Position numbers and translations under genes: made by a program
Source of the DNA: Oscillospiraceae bacterium
GTDB taxonomy: Bacteria > Bacillota > Clostridia > Oscillospirales > Ruminococcaceae
Length of the DNA stretch: 64,000 nt
Reading direction: 5' to 3'
Assembly (NCBI GenBank): GCA_017550285.1
Contig: JAFZPP010000007.1
Span: forward strand, 62,001 to 126,000
Notes under the pieces: model-generated
The model's input: only the letters and a program-made list of their open reading frames with translations
Databases searched by the model: none
What the model was told of the DNA's origin: nothing
Shown here: one piece after another, positions 55,566 through 63,950 of the stretch
Layout of the letters: every line of letters begins with the position of its first letter
Numbering within the stretch: position 1 is the first letter of the stretch

Positions 55566-57818
55566 TTATTTTCTGGTGTATCCGGCAGGATCCAGCAGCA
55601 GCTTGATTTCATTGGAGTTGAGATTGCTGAGTGTGACATAAGCTGCGCCGGTATCAATGGTACGGCCGACATTATCATTGGAAAGGAGTCTACCGGAGTA
55701 GTAAACGCCGAGGTAGCCCATGTTGTAGGGGTTCTGAACGATCAGACCGGTCAGGGTACCGTTCTTCAGATAGGTCTGTTCGGTCTCATTGGCATTGTAG
55801 CCGATAATTGCGACCTTGCCGACCATATTGGCTTCTGCAACAGCCTCGCAGGCGCCGATTGTCGAGCGCTCACTGGTTGTAAAGATAACCTTGATATTAT
55901 GGTTTGTATCGTTGCTGAGAAGCTGGAGAACCTGCTGCTTTGCAACATCGGATTCACCCTTGCAGTTCAGAACAGTCTGAATCGGCTCGATTTTCTCCGT
56001 GCTGACATTTTTGGTTGTACTGGTGCCCTCACCGGTTGCATTCAGAATCGCCTGAACAGCAGTGGATGCTGCGAGGGAGGAATCACCGCCGTTCGGACCG
56101 GCAGCCTGACCGGCAGCCTGTGCAGCGATACTCGGATCGGTGATGCCCATTTCGATACAGGTGGTGGCAGCGGCATTTGCAGCAGCCTGTGCGATACCTG
56201 CCGGAGGCGCACCCTGTGCAGCAGCGGTTCTTGCAGCAGCCTGTGCTGCCTTTGCAACCTCTTCCGGAATCTCGGCACTGCCGCTCTCCTGTGTATTTCC
56301 GCCCTGTTGCGTATCTCCGCCTGCCTTGAGTGTGCCGTCTTCGATTGCCTTGGAGACAGCTTCAGCAGCAGCTGCGCCGGCAGCCTGTGCATCGCCGCCG
56401 TTCATGCCGGCAGCCTGACCGGCAGCCTGACCTGCTACACCGGGATCAGCGATGCCGTTCTCGATTGCAGCCTGTGCAGCGGCATTTGCGGCAGCCTCAG
56501 CGATTGCGGCTGCAGGTGCACCGTTTTCCTTTGCGGATTTTGCAGCAGCCTGCGCAGCATCAGAAACGACCTGCGGATCTGCCTCAGCAGCGGTGGTGTT
56601 GTCCTGCTGCGGCGTTTCCTGCTGCTGACCCGTTGCTTTTTGAACGATTGCAAGCGCTGTCTGCGATGCAGCCTGAGAGTCACCGCCGTACATACCGGCT
56701 GCCTGACCTGCCGCTCGCGCTGCGATACCGGGATTTGAGCCTGCGTCGATTGCAGCCTGTGCAGCGGCGTTTGCAGCAGCCTCAGCGATTGCAGCCGCAG
56801 GTGCACCGTTATCCTTTGCAGCTTTTGCAGCAGCCTGTGCAGCTTCATCAACAGAATCGACAGAAACGACTGTTTCTTCTGTCTTCTCTTCCTTCTTTTC
56901 GCCTGTCATGATCTCACGGACAAGCTGTGCAGCTCGTTCACCGTTACCGCCGTTTGCACTTGCGGCAAGCTCTGCGGCTTTTGCCGTGGTTTCAACATCC
57001 ACACCTGCACTCGATGCACCGGCGGCTGCTGCATTTGCAACTGCCTGTGCGATATCATCCGGAGATGCACCGCCCTGCGATGAGATATAAGCTGCGGATT
57101 TTGCCGGATTCAGAACGGCAGGCGGCAGACCGCTGTCTTCGCCGAGACCCTGCATTTCCTCCAGCTTCTGCTGTGCTTCAGCCTGTCTCTGTGCGTTATA
57201 CTCCGTCAGTGCCTTTGCACGGACAAGGCTTTCGAGCGTACTCTGGAAGCCGCTCAGTCTGTCCTGTGCGGAGAGCGCCGTATCGGAATCTGTGACGACG
57301 ATTGCCTTGTCATCATACATATTATTAAAGAATTCAAATGCATGACGCGCTGCGATTGAGCCGCTGGAGACGTTGCTTGTACCGATGTAGGTACGGCGGC
57401 CGGTGAACGTGGTATCCGCATCAATCGCAAGAACCTCGATGCCTGCCTGTACGGCAGCCTGCAAATCGTCATTCAGTGCATCCGGATCGTTCGGAGCGAT
57501 AACGATTGATTTTGCGCCGTCATTGATTGCCTCGCGGATCAGCTTGCGCTGTGTGTCAATATCAGTGATCTGCTCTGCGGTCTTGTAAATGACCTCGTAG
57601 CCGAGCTCTTCACCTGCTTCCATGGCACCCTGCTTGACATAATCCCAGAACTCAAGTCCCTTCGACGAGCCGATGACGTAGACACGGGCGCCCGTTAAGT
57701 CTACAGCACCGTTCGCCGCTCCGTCAATCAGACCGCAGCCGGTTGAAGAAAGACAGACAGCGAGTGCAAGACTGCAAAGAGCCGTTCTGGCGAGTGGGGT
57801 CCTGCTCTTCTTTTTCAT
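55566..57818 (-). CDS. Sugar-binding-type lipoprotein with inserted Ala-rich repeat domain
   Basis: A 750-residue lipoprotein (signal peptide with lipobox SSTGC, Cys28) of the periplasmic-binding-protein type I (RbsB-like) family. The N-terminal lobe (residues ~43-205: VYVIGSSKGLEFWDYVKQGA, IREAINDGAKSIVIAPNDPD, GIEVLAIDADTTFTGRRTYI) and C-terminal lobe (~608-745: LNCKGESDVAKQQVLQLLSN, KVIFTTSERSTIGACEAVAE, VAIIGYNANETEQTYLKNGT) are split by about 380 extra residues (~225-605) made of four repeats of ~75-80 residues rich in Ala/Gly (see repeat entry). It is followed 17 nt later by a membrane GGDEF gene; no ABC transporter genes are near, so signalling rather than import is inferred. Confidence 0.88.
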   Translation of the reverse strand: MKKKSRTPLARTALCSLALAVCLSSTGCGLIDGAANGAVDLTGARVYVIGSSKGLEFWDYVKQGAMEAGEELGYEVIYKTAEQITDIDTQRKLIREAINDGAKSIVIAPNDPDALNDDLQAAVQAGIEVLAIDADTTFTGRRTYIGTSNVSSGSIAARHAFEFFNNMYDDKAIVVTDSDTALSAQDRLSGFQSTLESLVRAKALTEYNAQRQAEAQQKLEEMQGLGEDSGLPPAVLNPAKSAAYISSQGGASPDDIAQAVANAAAAGASSAGVDVETTAKAAELAASANGGNGERAAQLVREIMTGEKKEEKTEETVVSVDSVDEAAQAAAKAAKDNGAPAAAIAEAAANAAAQAAIDAGSNPGIAARAAGQAAGMYGGDSQAASQTALAIVQKATGQQQETPQQDNTTAAEADPQVVSDAAQAAAKSAKENGAPAAAIAEAAANAAAQAAIENGIADPGVAGQAAGQAAGMNGGDAQAAGAAAAEAVSKAIEDGTLKAGGDTQQGGNTQESGSAEIPEEVAKAAQAAARTAAAQGAPPAGIAQAAANAAATTCIEMGITDPSIAAQAAGQAAGPNGGDSSLAASTAVQAILNATGEGTSTTKNVSTEKIEPIQTVLNCKGESDVAKQQVLQLLSNDTNHNIKVIFTTSERSTIGACEAVAEANMVGKVAIIGYNANETEQTYLKNGTLTGLIVQNPYNMGYLGVYYSGRLLSNDNVGRTIDTGAAYVTLSNLNSNEIKLLLDPAGYTRK
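56004..57146 (-). repeat. Four tandem Ala/Gly-rich protein repeats inserted in the binding lipoprotein
   Basis: Codes for residues ~225-605. Unit 0 (~233-305, most divergent), unit 1 (~322-397), unit 2 (~415-495) and unit 3 (~518-596) share the pattern QGAxPxxIAxAxANAAA, then DPxIAxxAxGQAAGxxGGD and a helix ending in VQK/ILNATG. Units 1 and 2 are also close at DNA level, pointing to recent duplication. Linkers between units are Gln/Thr/Gly-rich (GQQQETPQQDNTTAAEADPQ, DTQQGGNTQESGSAEI). Confidence 0.85.
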
Positions 57819-57918
57819 TTAACTTTCCTCCTGTAAATGAATATCAGATGAACCTTTTATGAATCAGCGGTCTGCTTTTGGAAGCACCTCCGCTGTAGTC
57901 ATTCACTTAATATTATAT

Positions 57919-57947
57919 ATAATAGCACATTTGCGAAAAAATTTCAA
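57919..57947 (-). promoter_or_regulatory. Sigma-A promoter of the binding-lipoprotein/GGDEF unit
   Basis: Minus-strand TTGAAA (57942-57947), 17-base spacer, TATTAT (57919-57924). Start near 57912; the ~95-nt leader contains an AGCGG/CCGCT hairpin (about 57865-57895). Confidence 0.65.
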
Positions 57948-58158
57948 GGTATTTTATTTTATACACAAAACAATTTTAATCTATCAGATTTAGCAATATT
58001 GCACAAATGCAAAGTGAAACAATACAAAAAAATATTTTGACTGACGTTCCGAAAAGCTACGAAATTCCAGAAAAAACAGCTCTTTCTGTTTTAGAAACCG
58101 CAAATGACAATGCACCTGCTTTTTTAAGCGGATACGGCAAATATGATATATCTCTTAC
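57948..58158. other. AT-rich spacer between divergent units
   Basis: Between the lipoprotein unit (minus) and the kinase operon (plus). Low GC with AT runs; apart from the two promoters nothing coding or structured is convincing. Confidence 0.6.
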
Positions 58159-58187
58159 TTGACAATCGGAAAAAAACATGGTATAAT
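58159..58187 (+). promoter_or_regulatory. Sigma-A promoter of the LRR-kinase-vWA-PP2C operon
   Basis: TTGACA (58159-58164), 17-base spacer, TATAAT (58182-58187): exact consensus. The ~85-nt leader holds a CCGGAA / TTCCGG hairpin (58202-58238) with an inner GCGT/ACGC stem. AGGAGAG precedes the first ATG. Confidence 0.88.
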
Positions 58188-58279
58188 GACAACGTGATAA
58201 ACCGGAAGGGGCGTATTATACCCTGACGCACATTCCGGCAGACAACAGTTATACAGAATGAAATTCAGGAGAGTTGACT

Positions 58280-59332
58280 ATGCAGTGTGAGAAATGCCGT
58301 GCCGAACTCCCTCCGAACAGCATTTCCTGTCCGGAGTGCGGCGCACCTGCCCTCCAGACGATCGAGGGCTTCGATAATACCCAGCATATTCAGCTGCAGT
58401 TGAAGAATATGTTTAAGGAATATTCATACAAGCTGTTTCTCAGATATGAGGGCAGCCTGATGTTCCACGAAAAACGCTTCACTGCGCTGCTGAATGATTT
58501 CATTGCAGAATATGATAAGGAACGCAAGCTGCTGCGCGGTATGGTTGAGGACGGAATCCTCGGCGTGCTGCTTTCCGAGCAGTCGAACCGCGATATGGCA
58601 ATCACAAAAGCCAGAAGCATCATGCTCGGCGAGAAATTCCTTTCCGAGAATGCTGCGGAGTTTGTCCTTGCAAGCCTGACCTATATGCTCGGCTGGCCCT
58701 ATGATTCGCCGATGCGTGTGCCGGAGAAGACCGAAGAGGATGAGGCGCCGCAGGGCAGGGTACGACCTGTCAGCGTCAACGACAATGTTTTCAGCCGTGC
58801 TGCGGCAAATAAGTTCCGTGTTTTTTCGAGAAACGTGGTTATTCCCGACGGCTGCACCAAGATCGAGGAATTCAGCTTCGACGGCTTCGGCAATCTGCGC
58901 TCCGTGCAGCTGCCTGATTCGCTGCTTGCAATCGGTGAGTATGCATTCTCCAACTGCAAGCATCTGCGCCTGATTGAGCTGCCTTCTTCGCTGCGCCTGA
59001 TCGGTCAGGCGGCGTTTACGCAGTGTGAGAAGCTCGTCCGCATTGATCTGCCGTCCGGCATCATGGAAATCGCAGACAGCACGTTTTCGTTCTGCCGGAG
59101 CCTTGAGGTCGTTGAGATTCCGGATACGGTCAGCAGCATCGGTGAGCAGGCGTTTGCAGGCTGCGAGATGCTCCGCAAGCTGACGCTTCCCGACAGCATT
59201 AAGTTCATTGATAAGAACGCTTTTGCGTATTGCCCGCGCCTGACGATTGTCTGTGTGGAGAATTCGTATGTATACAAATACTGTCTCAGCAATGCAATTC
59301 CGGTCGAGACCTACCGCCCCGGCTCGCGCTGA
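58280..59332 (+). CDS. Zinc-ribbon + leucine-rich-repeat (BspA-type) protein
   Basis: A 350-residue cytosolic protein (no signal peptide) from ATG 58280. A zinc ribbon opens it (CEKCRAELPPNSISCPECG, residues 3-21), then a helical middle (FKEYSYKLFLRYEGSLMFHE, ~45-145), then about five LRR_5 units of the pattern LPDSLLAIGEYAFSNCKHLR / LPSSLRLIGQAAFTQCEKLV / IPDTVSSIGEQAFAGCEMLR. LRR_5 domains are usually on secreted surface proteins; an intracellular form with a zinc ribbon beside a kinase suggests a protein-interaction role. First gene of the operon. Confidence 0.85.
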   Translation: MQCEKCRAELPPNSISCPECGAPALQTIEGFDNTQHIQLQLKNMFKEYSYKLFLRYEGSLMFHEKRFTALLNDFIAEYDKERKLLRGMVEDGILGVLLSEQSNRDMAITKARSIMLGEKFLSENAAEFVLASLTYMLGWPYDSPMRVPEKTEEDEAPQGRVRPVSVNDNVFSRAAANKFRVFSRNVVIPDGCTKIEEFSFDGFGNLRSVQLPDSLLAIGEYAFSNCKHLRLIELPSSLRLIGQAAFTQCEKLVRIDLPSGIMEIADSTFSFCRSLEVVEIPDTVSSIGEQAFAGCEMLRKLTLPDSIKFIDKNAFAYCPRLTIVCVENSYVYKYCLSNAIPVETYRPGSR

Positions 59333-59388
59333 GCGGCAGATCGCAGGATTGCGGTTGAACTGATTTCAATATAGGAGGACAGATTCAC

Positions 59389-60732
59389 ATGGTTGAGCTT
59401 TCGATCGGTCAGGAAGTCGAAATGGAATACGGCGGAAAGGCTGAGGTTCTCGGTGTGATCGGCGGCGGCGGACAGGGTACTGTCTACGTTGTACGTTATA
59501 ACGGAATGAAATGGGCGCTCAAGTGGTATGATATTGATAAGATGAAGAACCCCAAGGCATTCCGCAAGAATATCCAGAATAACATCAGTGACGGTCCGCC
59601 GAGCAACAAATTCCTGTGGCCGAAATATCTGACGAAGGAAACTGCCGACGGTACCTTCGGTTATCTGATGGAACTGAAGCCGGAGAGCTTCGATTCCTTT
59701 GTGGATATCCTCAATACATATAAGCTGTCCGTCAACCCGCTGACCGGACGTTCCACGAAAACACCGGTCCGCTTCACCAGTCTCTATGCGATGGTGACGG
59801 CGGTTATCAATATTGTCAATGCCTTCCGGCAGCTTCACCGCGCCGGCAAGAGCTATCAGGACCTGAACGACGGCGGCTTCTTCATCAATATGGATACCGG
59901 CGCCGTGCTCGTCTGCGACTGTGATAACATCGCGCCGGACGGCAGCAACTTCGGCATCGGCGGCAAGCCCGGCTATATGGCGCCGGAGGTTGTCCGCGGC
60001 GTTGCAAAGCCGAATGTTCAGACGGATAAATATTCGCTGGCAGTCGTGCTTTTCAAGCTGCTGTTCCGCGGTGATCCGATGGAGGGCGAAAAGGTTGTCA
60101 GAGATGTCTGCCTGACCGAATCCTCCGAGCTCAAGCATTACGGTCAGAATGCCGTGTTCATCTATGATCCGGACAACGCAAGCAACCGTCCTGTCCGCGG
60201 CATACATGACAATGTCATCAAGTTCTGGCGGATTTATCCCGATTATGTCAAGGAGGCGTTTATCCGCTCCTTCACGCTCGGTATTTCCGATCCGAATAAG
60301 CGTATTATTGAGAATGAATGGCAGAAAATCTTTATCCGCCTGCGCTCTGAGATCATTCAGTGCAGCTGCGGCAGAACGAATTTCTGCTCGACCTTCAAGC
60401 AGCCGGATTCCAAGTCGTTCAAGTGCCCGCAGTGCGGAACAATCTTTGAGACGCTGAAATTCAGCAACCGCAAGAACCGTATGCCGCTGTATCTCGGCTG
60501 CGTTTTCTACGAATGCGAGATTGATCCGGACTCCGAGGACTTCCAGACGATTGCCGGAGAGCTTGTCGAGAACCGCCTGAAACCCGGCGTGCTCGGCTTC
60601 AAGAATATGTCCAGCAAAACATGGAGCGTCAAAATGCCGGACGGTGACTTCTACGACATTCCGCCGGGAAAGGGCTTCCCTGTCTGGCAGGGACTCGTAA
60701 TCAATTTCGGTGATGTAACAGCATCGCTGTGA
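59389..60732 (+). CDS. Ser/Thr protein-kinase-like protein with C-terminal zinc ribbon
   Basis: A 447-residue cytosolic protein. The kinase core is residues ~15-310: Gly loop VIGGGGQGTVYVVR, Lys45 in KWALKWYDI, catalytic loop SYQDLNDGGFFIN (Asp158; the usual HRD and the Mg-ligand Asn are altered), VLVCDCDNIAP with Asp177 (DFG position), and GGKPGYMAPEVV. A zinc ribbon follows (CSCG at 325-328 and CPQCG at 346-350), then a beta-rich C-terminal domain. This altered kinase plus zinc ribbon is the type found with TerY-like vWA and PP2C proteins. Activity is likely but the unusual catalytic loop needs testing. Confidence 0.88.
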   Translation: MVELSIGQEVEMEYGGKAEVLGVIGGGGQGTVYVVRYNGMKWALKWYDIDKMKNPKAFRKNIQNNISDGPPSNKFLWPKYLTKETADGTFGYLMELKPESFDSFVDILNTYKLSVNPLTGRSTKTPVRFTSLYAMVTAVINIVNAFRQLHRAGKSYQDLNDGGFFINMDTGAVLVCDCDNIAPDGSNFGIGGKPGYMAPEVVRGVAKPNVQTDKYSLAVVLFKLLFRGDPMEGEKVVRDVCLTESSELKHYGQNAVFIYDPDNASNRPVRGIHDNVIKFWRIYPDYVKEAFIRSFTLGISDPNKRIIENEWQKIFIRLRSEIIQCSCGRTNFCSTFKQPDSKSFKCPQCGTIFETLKFSNRKNRMPLYLGCVFYECEIDPDSEDFQTIAGELVENRLKPGVLGFKNMSSKTWSVKMPDGDFYDIPPGKGFPVWQGLVINFGDVTASL

Positions 60733-60776
60733 TGCTATGCTATAGATTTGCATATCATGAAAGGGAGATCTGAGTT

Positions 60777-61799
60777 ATGAGCAATGAAAAGAAAGCTGCT
60801 TCCGCTGCGGAGACCTCTGCACAGGCAAAGGCAAAGGCAATCGAGGAAGCTGCTGCAAATCTGATGAAATCCGCTGCCGGCGCAGCTGCAAAGCCGGCAG
60901 AATCCGCATCTGCTGCCTTACAGGGACTGGCGGCTGCGGCAGATCAGACTGCTGAGACAGCGAAGAAATCTGCAAAGGATGCTGTTCAGGAGGCAAAGGC
61001 TGCTTCCAAGAATATCGCTTCTGCTGCGGATGATCTGCTCGATTTTGATGATGACGATCCGCTGAGCGCGACCAGCGTCTCGAAGAAGAGCCTTGTTATC
61101 TTCTTCCTGATCGACACCTCGCGCAGTATGGTCGGCAAAAAGATCGGTGAGCTCAATACCGTTATGGAGGAGCTGATTCCGGAGATCCGCAGAGTCGGCG
61201 AGGCAGATACCGACGTCAAGGTCGCTGTTCTGACCTTCGGTACGCAGGTTCGCTGGATGTACACCGAGCCGATCCTGATTGAGGACTTTGAATGGTCCCG
61301 TCTGCGCGCAGACGGCGTGACCAATATGGGTGAAGCATTCCGTGAGCTGTCTGCAAGAATGTCCCGCAACAGCTTCCTGAATTCGCCGTCGCTTTCGTTT
61401 GCGCCGGTTATCTTCCTGATGACGGACGGCTATCCGTCTGACGATTACAAGGAAGCGCTTGAGGAGCTCAAGCAGAACAGCTGGTATAAGTACGGTCTGA
61501 AAGCAGCTCTGGGCATCGGCAGCGAAGCAAACGATGAAATGCTTGAGGAGTTTACCGGTTCCAAGGATACGGTTGTGCATGCGTATTCCGGCGGTCAGCT
61601 CGCGCAGATGATCAAGATTATTGCTGTTACCTCCGCACAGATCGGCAGTAAGAGTATGACGCTGTCTGACGACGTCAACCACGAGCTGAATGAGGAAGAG
61701 GTCCGTGCTGCAAAGCAGAAGCTGCTCGGTCAGCAGATTCAGGATTCGATGACGAATCTCGGCGATGCAGATGCGATCTCCCTTGATACGGGCTGGTAA
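60777..61799 (+). CDS. TerY-like von Willebrand factor A domain protein
   Basis: A 340-residue cytosolic protein with an Ala/Lys-rich helical N-terminus (~1-90, AASAAETSAQAKAKAIEEAA) and a vWA domain (~105-300). The MIDAS motif is complete: FFLIDTSRSMVG (DxSxS at 113-117), GVTNMGEAFRELS (Thr) and FLMTDGYPSDDYKEAL (Asp). TerY-type vWA proteins with this arrangement accompany a kinase and PP2C. Position 44 nt after the kinase gene and 53 nt before the PP2C gene gives the same operon order. The N-terminal Ala-rich part is unusual. Confidence 0.88.
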   Translation: MSNEKKAASAAETSAQAKAKAIEEAAANLMKSAAGAAAKPAESASAALQGLAAAADQTAETAKKSAKDAVQEAKAASKNIASAADDLLDFDDDDPLSATSVSKKSLVIFFLIDTSRSMVGKKIGELNTVMEELIPEIRRVGEADTDVKVAVLTFGTQVRWMYTEPILIEDFEWSRLRADGVTNMGEAFRELSARMSRNSFLNSPSLSFAPVIFLMTDGYPSDDYKEALEELKQNSWYKYGLKAALGIGSEANDEMLEEFTGSKDTVVHAYSGGQLAQMIKIIAVTSAQIGSKSMTLSDDVNHELNEEEVRAAKQKLLGQQIQDSMTNLGDADAISLDTGW

Positions 61800-61852
61800 T
61801 TCTGTACTTCGGCGTTATTTCTCTGAATTAAGATATAAGGAGGATTGTTGCG

Positions 61853-62764
61853 ATGTTCGGCGGTTTCAGCCATTCTGTAATCGGCGCAAGCCATGAAACC
61901 AGCGGACTGGTCTGTCAGGATCATTCGGCATACGAGGTAAATGAATACTATTCCGTTGCCGCAATCGCTGACGGTCACGGCAGCAAGAAGTATTTCAGAA
62001 GTCATTTCGGTTCCCAGTTTGCTGTGGAAGCGGCACTTGAAACGATTCGTGCATTTTATAAAGATCCGGAACAGTTTGAGCAGACATTTCCTGCAAATCA
62101 CAAACTGATTCTGAAGAATATGAAAAAGCAGATCATTGCAAACTGGAATACACGGGTGCAGGAGCATCTTGCCGGCAATCCGGTTCGGCTTGCGGAATCA
62201 CAGAAATTTACAAAGGAAGAATTTAAGGAAATTCCGCAGGAATCTTATTACGGTACGACTCTGGTTGTTGCGGTCTGCGGACGCGGGTTTCAGTTCGGGC
62301 TGCAAATCGGCGACGGCAGCCTTGTAGCACTTTTTGAAGACGGCGAGCCGGTTATGCCCATGGTGTACGATGAATCTGCGCCTGCCAATATGACAGCATC
62401 TATGTGCAACAGCAATGCCGCTTCGATGTTCAACAGCTTTTATATCGAAGGCAAAAAGGCGATTGCAATGTATGCTTCCTCTGACGGACTGTATACGTCC
62501 TTCAGCAATGAGGACGATTTTCTGGAATACCATCTGATTATTACGAGTCAGCTCGATAATCTGGATGTATTTGCGCAGTCTGTCAAGAAAAATCTGACCA
62601 AGCGTTCACATTTCGGCACAGAGGATGATATCTCCCTTGCATGCATCTGTGACATGGAACTGCTTGGCGAAAAGGCAGAAATGCTCAAGGCGAAGGTTGC
62701 CGACATGAAAGCACATGCCAAAGAACGGAAGGCGGCACGTCTTGCAGCTCTGAAAAATACGTAA
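61853..62764 (+). CDS. PP2C-family protein phosphatase
   Basis: A 303-residue metal-dependent Ser/Thr phosphatase. Motifs: VIGASHETSGLVCQDHSAYE, AAIADGHGSKKYFRSHFGSQ (metal-binding DGHG), YGTTLVVAVC, GLQIGDGSLVALFEDGEPV, MYASSDGLYTSF and DDISLACICDME near the end. The SHxTSGxxCQD opening is the one seen in PP2C members of TerY-type triads. It presumably reverses phosphorylation by the kinase two genes upstream. Third member of the triad here. Confidence 0.9.
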   Translation: MFGGFSHSVIGASHETSGLVCQDHSAYEVNEYYSVAAIADGHGSKKYFRSHFGSQFAVEAALETIRAFYKDPEQFEQTFPANHKLILKNMKKQIIANWNTRVQEHLAGNPVRLAESQKFTKEEFKEIPQESYYGTTLVVAVCGRGFQFGLQIGDGSLVALFEDGEPVMPMVYDESAPANMTASMCNSNAASMFNSFYIEGKKAIAMYASSDGLYTSFSNEDDFLEYHLIITSQLDNLDVFAQSVKKNLTKRSHFGTEDDISLACICDMELLGEKAEMLKAKVADMKAHAKERKAARLAALKNT

Positions 62765-62806
62765 CTGTGATGTTTTGATTTTATCTGAGGAAGGAAATGA
62801 ATTGGA

Positions 62807-63907
62807 ATGGAAATGAATGAACTTCTTGGTCTCGCGCGCAGATACGCTGCCTCTGTCAAGGAGAAATTTCCGGAATTTGCATCACTGACAGATGATATAT
62901 CGGTGACGCTGATTCAGACAGCACGCGGCGAAATTCTGTCCGGTGTGACAGGCATCGGTTTTGACAACGGAACAGCCGTGATTGAAGACTCTGCATTGCA
63001 GGTGCTTCATGTGCTTTCCGGTCATCAGATCGCTGTCAGCTTTGTGACAGTGAAGGTCTCAGACGGGTCAGTTGCGGAGCAGACGGAGAAAGCCATGGAT
63101 TTGCTTGTCTCGGCAAATGCAAGCAACGCGGCATGTCTTGTCGCTGTTTCTGAATCAGAGATTAAGCCGGCTTCCGAGCTGACATCTCTGACCTCGGATG
63201 TTGTAAACGATTTTATGAGCGGATTCGATGATGCGGAATCTGCTCCGGCTCACGAAAAGAAAACAGGTTCTGCCACGAATCAGTTTGTGGAGGGCCTCCA
63301 GATTGATGAAAATAATCCGTTCTTTGACGGTTCCAGTGCGCCCGGTGAGGTGAAGACGCTGGATGCGGAGGCAAAGCCTGCTTCGGGTCAGTATCCGGGC
63401 TTCGGCGGTCAGGCTGCCGGCTATCCGCAGCAGGGCGGCTATCCTCAGCAGGGCGGTTACCCGATGCAGGGCGGCTATCCGCAGCAGGGCGGCTACCCGA
63501 TGCAGGGCGGCTATCCGATGCAGGGCGGTTATCCCATGCAGGGCGGCTATCCGATGCAGGGCGGCTATCCCATGCAGGGCGGTTATCCGCAGCAGGGCGG
63601 CTACCCGATGCAGGGCGGTTATCCGCAGCAGAGCTTTGTCCCGCAGCAGCAAATGGGCGTTGTATCGCAGTCCGTGCATGCTGTCCATGCGGTTCAGCAG
63701 AGCTCGATGGTTTCGCAGTCGCTCGGCGGCTCGAACGGCGGTGCTTACCGTAAGCGTTTGAACAGCTTCCTTGATGATACGGAAGCGGCGGCTGCCGATG
63801 CGGCAGAAGAGCTCGCAACCGGTCTCTCCAAGGAGGAAATGCTCAAGAACGCAAAGCAGCGCAAAAAGGTTGCGAAAAACAACTTCAATTACAAAAAAGG
63901 CGTATAA
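62807..63907 (+). CDS. Repeat-tailed protein with cytidine-deaminase-like N-terminus
   Basis: A 366-residue protein. Residues ~1-140 ([50 protein letters not shown]) vaguely resemble the cytidine-deaminase fold, but the HAE and PCxxC zinc motifs are absent, so it would be inactive; this is tentative. Then an acidic linker, a run of 12 GGYPxQ hexapeptides (~205-278), and a basic C-terminus with [20 protein letters not shown]. Start ATG 62807 or 62813. Last gene of the operon, followed by a terminator. Function unknown; the sticky repeat tail could drive assembly. Confidence 0.75.
   Translation: MEMNELLGLARRYAASVKEKFPEFASLTDDISVTLIQTARGEILSGVTGIGFDNGTAVIEDSALQVLHVLSGHQIAVSFVTVKVSDGSVAEQTEKAMDLLVSANASNAACLVAVSESEIKPASELTSLTSDVVNDFMSGFDDAESAPAHEKKTGSATNQFVEGLQIDENNPFFDGSSAPGEVKTLDAEAKPASGQYPGFGGQAAGYPQQGGYPQQGGYPMQGGYPQQGGYPMQGGYPMQGGYPMQGGYPMQGGYPMQGGYPQQGGYPMQGGYPQQSFVPQQQMGVVSQSVHAVHAVQQSSMVSQSLGGSNGGAYRKRLNSFLDDTEAAAADAAEELATGLSKEEMLKNAKQRKKVAKNNFNYKKGV
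63412..63632 (+). repeat. 18-bp in-frame tandem repeat coding GGYPxQ
   Basis: Twelve units of about 18 bp (CAGGGCGGCTATCCGATG-like) coding GYP(M/Q)QG. Units 5-9 are all the M variant and nearly identical, so the array may vary in copy number by slippage. It is inside the last gene of the operon. Confidence 0.9.
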
Positions 63908-63910
63908 TTA

Positions 63911-63950
63911 AAATCCCTTCTTCGTTTTGCACGGAGAAGGGATTTCTTTG
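63911..63950 (+). terminator. Terminator of the LRR-kinase-vWA-PP2C operon
   Basis: AAATCCCTTCT / AGAAGGGATTT, 11-bp stem (63911-63945) followed by CTTTG; 3 nt after the last stop. Confidence 0.8.

Noticed and set aside
56004-57146. Possible CRISPR or transposon repeat region
   Set aside because: The DNA similarity comes from in-frame protein repeats within one intact coding sequence.
59311-60753. Minus-strand frame opposite the kinase gene (about 480 codons)
   Set aside because: Opposite to a complete kinase with ribosome site; no promoter or motifs.
63412-63632. Possible CRISPR array because of regular repeats
   Set aside because: Repeats are 18 bp, directly adjacent with no spacers, and in frame inside a gene.
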